Both the position numbers and the translations under genes were made by a program. The notes below the pieces were generated by a model. It saw nothing but the letters and a program-made list of their open reading frames with translations, was not told the DNA's origin and did no database searches. Below are positions 5,356 through 9,506 of a stretch of 9,506 nt of DNA, piece by piece; positions within the stretch are counted from its first letter, which is position 1; each line of letters starts with the position of its first letter. The stretch lies in contig CAYMSH010000249.1 of the NCBI GenBank assembly GCA_964392945.1, forward strand, positions 1 to 9,506, read 5' to 3'. The DNA comes from BS750m-G57 sp964392945 (GTDB lineage Bacteria > Planctomycetota > Phycisphaerae > SM23-33).

Positions 5356-7371
5356 CTATTTGCGATCCGACCCGATGCGCTGCTCGTACAGCTTCACTTG
5401 CGATTCGATCTGCTTGACCAAATCCGCTCGCCCTTGTCGGCGTGCAAGCTCAAGGGCCTTGCTTGCCTGTTTTTTCGCATCACCCAGCCGTCCGGTCTTC
5501 ACGTAGACCGCCGCCAGCGCCATGCGCATGGCGGGGTTATCGGCGAGCAAGCCGACGGCCTGTTCGAAATGATAAGTCGCATTGTCCAAATCGTCCTGCT
5601 TGGAGTAGACCACGGCAAGATTGTAATGCGCTTCGACGAATTTGGAATCCGCTTCAATGGCCCGCCTGTAGTATGTTGCGGCATGGGACAATTCATCCTT
5701 CCTGGCGTGCAGTATTCCCATGTTGTTCAGGGCGCCGGGATAGTAAGACGGGGCCCCGGAAGAAACGTCGACGTCCAGGGCCAATCGATAGTGCGCCGCG
5801 GCCTCGTCAAACTTGCCGAGCTTCTGGGCCGAACTGGCCAGATGGTAGTGTGCTTCGGCCAACTGCGGATTAAACTCCACAGCTCGCCGGGCGGCTGTGT
5901 AGGCGTCGTCGGTCTTTCCGGCCCAGCCCATCACTTTGCTCAGATTCATCATCGCCAGACCGTGGGCCTCGCGGTCGATGCGAGCGGTGACCCGAACCTT
6001 CGCCCGGTCGATCACCGCGGCTCGCCTCGTCGGGTCCTTCCACTCACCGGCCGCCTTCAACGGACCGTCGGGCAGGCACAGGCGATCGACTATCGCCGAG
6101 GCGAGAGCCAGGTGTTCTTGAATCGTCGGATGCACGTGGTCCAGAAACTGCTTCTTGCCCGGAATTCCGTTCTCCGCCCGCTTCTCGACGTCAGCGGCGT
6201 AATCGACGACAGCAACGTCGCGCGACGCGGCTATCTCCCGGACAATCACGGGCATTTGCGTAAGGGCCCGCAGCGGGCACACGTCCTCGTCGCGAGCCCT
6301 TACATAGGCCCGCCTTGCCTGGTCGAATCGTCCGATCTGCTCCAGCACGCGTCCTTCAAGGAAGTGAACGTTGGCGTATCGATCGTCGATCGCCTTGGCC
6401 TGCCCGAGCGCCGACAACGCGCGATGGTAGTCGGCTGCTCGCCAGGCGCCCTTGGCGATGTCCAGCGAACTCTTCCAGCGATCGAGATCCTCGGCGGCCA
6501 GATCGCTTCGATGCTCGCTCTTGAACGGCGAACAATCCCTGGTGTTGGAAGCCGGCGTCACGAACAGAACGCGGGCGCCGCGAGAACGGGCGATGTCGAC
6601 CATCCTGGCGAGATTGTAGCGGAAGTGCGCCAGTATCTGCTTTCGCAGCTCATCATCGCGAGTGTAATTCGACGGACCTATGGAACGGTCCAGTTGGGTT
6701 TCGACCTCCGACGAAAGTTTCGTCTGCGGGGCGTCGGGTCTGAAGAAACCCTGAATCAGCGAATATGTCCGCGTGCGCGCCGCCCAGGCCGCAACCCCGC
6801 GAACCGACGACGGCGTTGCTATGATATCGGCGTAAGTGCGATGCTCCAAAAACTCGTTATGCCCTGAATAGATAATGAATAAGTCCGGGTCGTAGTCGAC
6901 CAGTTCCTCCATGAGCAGCGCCACGCGATAAGTCGCATAGCTGATCCCCCCGGCATTGATTACTTCCCATTTCCGCGAGGGGTCGATCTCCGGCAACAGT
7001 TCACGCAACCAACCGCAGAACGAACTGTTATCGTTGAAAGGACGCCCGTGAGTAGTCGAACCGCCCAGGCAGAAAATACGGAACGCGTCGGAGTCCTTTT
7101 CGACGGGAAACTCTTGTGCGTTGAAGAAATCCTTCTTGTTCGTCGCGCGGACCATCACTTCGGCCCCTTCGTCGTTTTCGGCCTGGACGAAGAGCGGAAT
7201 GCTTGACGTAAAACCTACGTACGGGTCCCTCTGGTAAAGGATCGGCTGGACCCCGCACACGAAAAGAATCAGTTCGAGGATCGCGAAAAACATCGCGCAA
7301 ACAAGCAGCGAGAAGAGCAGTTTCTTCCAGACAGGGAGCTTCCGCCGCAAGCTTTTCTCTTTTTGGCCCAT
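5356..7371 (-). CDS. Membrane-anchored SGNH/GDSL-type hydrolase with nested and C-terminal TPRs
   Basis: This 671-residue protein has a basic N-terminus and one membrane helix (about 16-40), so the rest is probably periplasmic. SGNH blocks are visible: I at FCLGGSTTHG (nucleophile Ser105), II at INAGGISYAT (Gly141/142), III at IYSGHNEF (Asn172) and V at DHVHPT (Asp411, His414), so the catalytic set looks complete. Between blocks III and V lies a helical insertion (about 300-365) with TPR features (ANVHFLEGRVLEQIGRFDQARRAY), and after the catalytic domain about five TPRs fill residues 470-645 (AEAHYHLASSAQKLGKFDEA, ALNNMGILHARKDELSHA, VEAHYNLAVVYSKQDDLDNA and others). SGNH enzymes act as esterases or acyl transferases; the substrate is unknown, with envelope glycans or lipids plausible. 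No strong ribosome-binding site precedes the ATG at 7371. The gene lies 77 bases upstream of the secreted beta-sandwich gene, so co-transcription is possible. Confidence 0.9.
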   Translation of the reverse strand: MGQKEKSLRRKLPVWKKLLFSLLVCAMFFAILELILFVCGVQPILYQRDPYVGFTSSIPLFVQAENDEGAEVMVRATNKKDFFNAQEFPVEKDSDAFRIFCLGGSTTHGRPFNDNSSFCGWLRELLPEIDPSRKWEVINAGGISYATYRVALLMEELVDYDPDLFIIYSGHNEFLEHRTYADIIATPSSVRGVAAWAARTRTYSLIQGFFRPDAPQTKLSSEVETQLDRSIGPSNYTRDDELRKQILAHFRYNLARMVDIARSRGARVLFVTPASNTRDCSPFKSEHRSDLAAEDLDRWKSSLDIAKGAWRAADYHRALSALGQAKAIDDRYANVHFLEGRVLEQIGRFDQARRAYVRARDEDVCPLRALTQMPVIVREIAASRDVAVVDYAADVEKRAENGIPGKKQFLDHVHPTIQEHLALASAIVDRLCLPDGPLKAAGEWKDPTRRAAVIDRAKVRVTARIDREAHGLAMMNLSKVMGWAGKTDDAYTAARRAVEFNPQLAEAHYHLASSAQKLGKFDEAAAHYRLALDVDVSSGAPSYYPGALNNMGILHARKDELSHAATYYRRAIEADSKFVEAHYNLAVVYSKQDDLDNATYHFEQAVGLLADNPAMRMALAAVYVKTGRLGDAKKQASKALELARRQGRADLVKQIESQVKLYEQRIGSDRK

Positions 7372-7454
7372 GTCAATATCAATAGCACAACTGCATTAGC
7401 GTAGCAATAGTCTTCCGCACGACCGGACACAGCAGTATCAACACACCGGAGCCG

Positions 7455-8897
7455 TCACTCCCAATGACATTCGATGATCCGTTTGACGTACGGCAGTTTC
7501 GCCAGATTGCCCAGCACGGTCTTGAAATCCGGGCCAGTCTCGCCGATGCAGAGGTACTGGTCCTTGCGAGCCCCGATCCGCCCGCGCGAACCGCGCATGA
7601 AGCGGACTGATTTGTCGATCGCCTTTACTTCGGCTTTGCACTTGTCGGTTTTCGGTATGCAGAATTCGTACGACACCAGCACCTTCCCGCCAGCCGGTCC
7701 GCGAAGACCGTTGGCGTCGAGTTTGGTCAGATCCAGTTCGATCTTGGGCGACTTGGCCGGCGCCTTGGGCTCAGGCGGCGGATCGAGACGAACAAACTTG
7801 CCGCCTGCGGTCACCCTGCCGCGATCGATCTTCGGGGCCGGATCGTCGGGTTTGGCTTTGCGGTAATGCACGTGGGCGCCGCCCGATATTGACCTGAACC
7901 GCAGCGAACCGCCCTCGGTCAGCGTGATGACAACGCGAGCCCCGCCGTCGATAACGCCTCGAAGATCGACATCCCGCGCGATGACCGTCACGTGAGCGCT
8001 GCCGACTATCGCTCCGCCGCCATGCACGGATTTGTCAACCGGCCCGAAAGTCACTTTGCCTCCCGGAGCGTTGATGCGCACCCGGGCCGCGCCGTCAAGC
8101 GAGCTCAGAAATGTCACCGATCCGCCGGGAACGTCGAGCTTGAGCGTTCCGGCCTCGTTGACTGCGCCGGTTACAATCACGTCCCTGGCCGTAAGTTTCT
8201 CGCTGGTCAACACGCCCTGGCCATGAACTCCGGCAATGGTGAGTTTCTTGACCTTACCGCCAAGCTTGACGCTGTCTGCGCCCGTGACCGCGGGCAGGTT
8301 ATGCTCGCCGTCGGGCTTGTCGATGGCGACTTCCTCAGCCAGATCCTGCAGGTCCTGCAGATCCTGATCCGGCGGAAGATCAGCTACGAGATCGGGAGTA
8401 TCCCGCCGGTCTTCCGGCTCCGGATCAGGATCAGGATTCGGGGCCGGCAAGTCCGCCGCTACCGGCGGGTCGGCAGGCTTGGCTGCAGGAGGTTCGGCGT
8501 CAATCGGCGGCGGATCGGGTCTATCCTCGCTCACCGGGGCAATCGCGACATCCTTCTTGTTACGCTCGGGCTGGCCCTGATCGTCCCGGGCCGATGAGAA
8601 AACGCTGGTCAGCACAACACCGGTAATCAGCAGCATGGCCACTGAGGCGATCGCGATCACCAGGCCGGTGCGTTTTTGAGTTTCCTGCGGTTCTTCGGCC
8701 TGGGCGGACGGTTCGGCGGGCGTCTCTTCAACTGCAGATTCGTCGGGTGCGTTATGATCGTCCGGTAAACCATCCGGATCATATTCGTTTTCGTAAAGCG
8801 GCTGCTGACAAACCGGGCACATCTCCTCGTAGGATTCCTGACGGGTCAACGGCAGTTTGCAGTGCGGGCATTGCTGAATCGGACGCTCTTGGTTCAT
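7455..8897 (-). CDS. Zinc-ribbon / single-TM protein with a beta-repeat domain and an uncharacterised C-terminal domain
   Basis: This is a 480-residue protein with four visible parts. Residues 10-30 form a zinc ribbon (CPHC, 13 residues, CPVC). An acidic linker leads to one membrane helix (about 78-100), so the ribbon is cytoplasmic and the rest is outside. Residues of about 105-200 are a Pro/Asp-rich stalk that includes PNPDPDPEPE and a DLQDLQDL repeat. Residues of about 205-347 are Gly/Val-rich strand repeats of roughly 18-24 residues (GAARVRINAPGGKVTF, GSAHVTVIARDV, GGARVVITLTEGGSLRF), suggesting a bactofilin-like or other beta-solenoid. The last 95 residues (LDANGLRGPAGGKVLVSYEFC, SRGRIGARKDQYLCIGETG, LAKLPYVKRI) form a compact domain with four cysteines that I recall, without certainty, as also occurring alone in uncharacterised bacterial proteins. 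No enzyme motif is seen; an envelope-structural or scaffold role is a guess. No clear ribosome-binding site is seen. Confidence 0.87.
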   Translation of the reverse strand: MNQERPIQQCPHCKLPLTRQESYEEMCPVCQQPLYENEYDPDGLPDDHNAPDESAVEETPAEPSAQAEEPQETQKRTGLVIAIASVAMLLITGVVLTSVFSSARDDQGQPERNKKDVAIAPVSEDRPDPPPIDAEPPAAKPADPPVAADLPAPNPDPDPEPEDRRDTPDLVADLPPDQDLQDLQDLAEEVAIDKPDGEHNLPAVTGADSVKLGGKVKKLTIAGVHGQGVLTSEKLTARDVIVTGAVNEAGTLKLDVPGGSVTFLSSLDGAARVRINAPGGKVTFGPVDKSVHGGGAIVGSAHVTVIARDVDLRGVIDGGARVVITLTEGGSLRFRSISGGAHVHYRKAKPDDPAPKIDRGRVTAGGKFVRLDPPPEPKAPAKSPKIELDLTKLDANGLRGPAGGKVLVSYEFCIPKTDKCKAEVKAIDKSVRFMRGSRGRIGARKDQYLCIGETGPDFKTVLGNLAKLPYVKRIIECHWE

Positions 8898-8950
8898 ACA
8901 CAGAGTCTACCGCCCGATCGCAGCCCGATCAATTCCCCAGTCGAATTCAC

Positions 8951-9506
8951 TCAAATGATCGCTACTACCGCCGCCAGCGAGGCGATCGACAAGATCGTGG
9001 AGACCACTACGGCCCCCGCCGACAGAGCCGAATCGCCGCCGAGCTGCTCGCTGAGCACGTAAGAGGCCACCGCCGTCGGGCAGGCGAGAAAAATGAGCGC
9101 CACGGCCGTCTCGATCCGCCCCACGCCGAGCCATCCGGCTGCGAAGTAGCCCACCACCGGCCCGACAACAAGCTTGATCGCCGAGGTCAGCAGCGGCAGG
9201 CGGATATTGCCTCGCAGTTTCGTTGCGGCGATCTTCCCGCCGACACACAGCAGCGCCAGCGGCAGCGCGAAGCGTCCCAGTACGCCGAGGGTACGATTAA
9301 TCGGGCCGGGAATCGACCAACCGGCCAGCGATATCGCAACGCCTGCGACACAGGCGATCAGCAGCGGATTGACCGCCACCTGCACGAGCATCTTCTTCAA
9401 GCTCCCGGCCGAGAGTTTGTGACGAAACGCCAGCAACACCAGCACCGCTGCGATGTTGTAGATCGGCACGATCGGACCGAAAGTAAGAGCCGCCGCTCGC
9501 TCGGCC
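8951..9506 (-). CDS. AEC-family (auxin efflux carrier-like) transporter, 5' partial
   Basis: The frame is open to the window edge; the GTG at 9469 is internal, because the codons before it (LTFGPIV, then PIYN) continue a conserved helix of the family. The visible 185 residues are the C-terminal half of a membrane transporter. The pattern fits the AEC/Mem_trans family: FGPIVPIYN, then VNPLLIACVAGVAIS, then FALPLALLCVGGKI, KLVVGPVVGYFAAG, and the ending CPTAVASYVLSEQLGGD followed by a final hydrophobic helix. Bacterial members move small organic acids such as malate or malonate; the substrate cannot be read here. It ends 53 bases upstream of the zinc-ribbon gene on the same strand and could be the head of the same transcript, though the functions do not obviously match. 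Confidence 0.9.
   Translation of the reverse strand, partial: AERAAALTFGPIVPIYNIAAVLVLLAFRHKLSAGSLKKMLVQVAVNPLLIACVAGVAISLAGWSIPGPINRTLGVLGRFALPLALLCVGGKIAATKLRGNIRLPLLTSAIKLVVGPVVGYFAAGWLGVGRIETAVALIFLACPTAVASYVLSEQLGGDSALSAGAVVVSTILSIASLAAVVAII

Noticed and set aside
3650..5506. Long open frame of 618 codons on the plus strand
   Set aside because: It lies opposite the secreted beta-sandwich gene. Its translation is Arg/Gly-rich without a recognisable domain, and the minus-strand protein has a signal peptide, a ribosome-binding site and a known fold, so this is a GC-rich shadow.
5398..6867. Open frame of 489 codons on the plus strand
   Set aside because: It is antisense to the SGNH/TPR gene, which has full catalytic motifs. 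The plus-strand translation shows no domain.
8335..8375. Short tandem repeat (AGATCCTGC / AGGTCCTGC type) in the zinc-ribbon gene
   Set aside because: It encodes DLQDLQDL in a low-complexity stalk, so it is ordinary coding repetition and not a separate element.

Overview
The window looks like chromosomal DNA of a member of the Planctomycetota, of moderately high GC and perhaps of the Phycisphaerae or a related uncultured lineage. This is inferred from protein families, not from a marker gene. The supporting features are a c-type-cytochrome / hydrazine-synthase-alpha-like protein fused to a formylglycine-generating-enzyme (FGE)-like domain, a secreted protein with a levanase-type beta-sandwich, a large membrane-anchored SGNH/TPR protein, and a zinc-ribbon/TM/beta-repeat envelope protein. 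No rRNA, tRNA, CRISPR array, insertion sequence or phage gene was seen.

Layout. Bases 1-1725 (+) hold the 3' part of a large diheme/FGE-like gene whose start lies outside the window. All other genes are on the minus strand and meet it tail to tail after a 14-base gap. Read in their own direction, from high to low coordinates, they are: an AEC-family transporter (5' end cut by the window edge); a zinc-ribbon/TM/beta-repeat protein; an SGNH hydrolase with TPRs; a secreted TPR-like/beta-sandwich protein with a Lys/Pro-rich tail; a DUF3592 membrane protein; and two small YcxB-like membrane proteins in tandem. The longest stretch without a gene is about 240 bases (3431-3670). It holds only a weak terminator-like inverted repeat and possibly the promoter of the DUF3592 gene.

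How the genes may work together. The minus-strand genes fall into two sets. The genes at 3671-8897 encode one secreted and two membrane-anchored proteins that mostly face the periplasm or outer envelope, with gaps of 77-83 bases, so they may share transcripts. The genes at 1740-3430 encode three small two-helix membrane proteins, two of them paralogues. No pathway can be assigned with confidence: SGNH plus TPR plus beta-sandwich suggests envelope or extracellular glycan work, but this is inference. I found no convincing new defence, mobile or RNA system. The most unusual points are domain architectures and short repeats inside several of these proteins.
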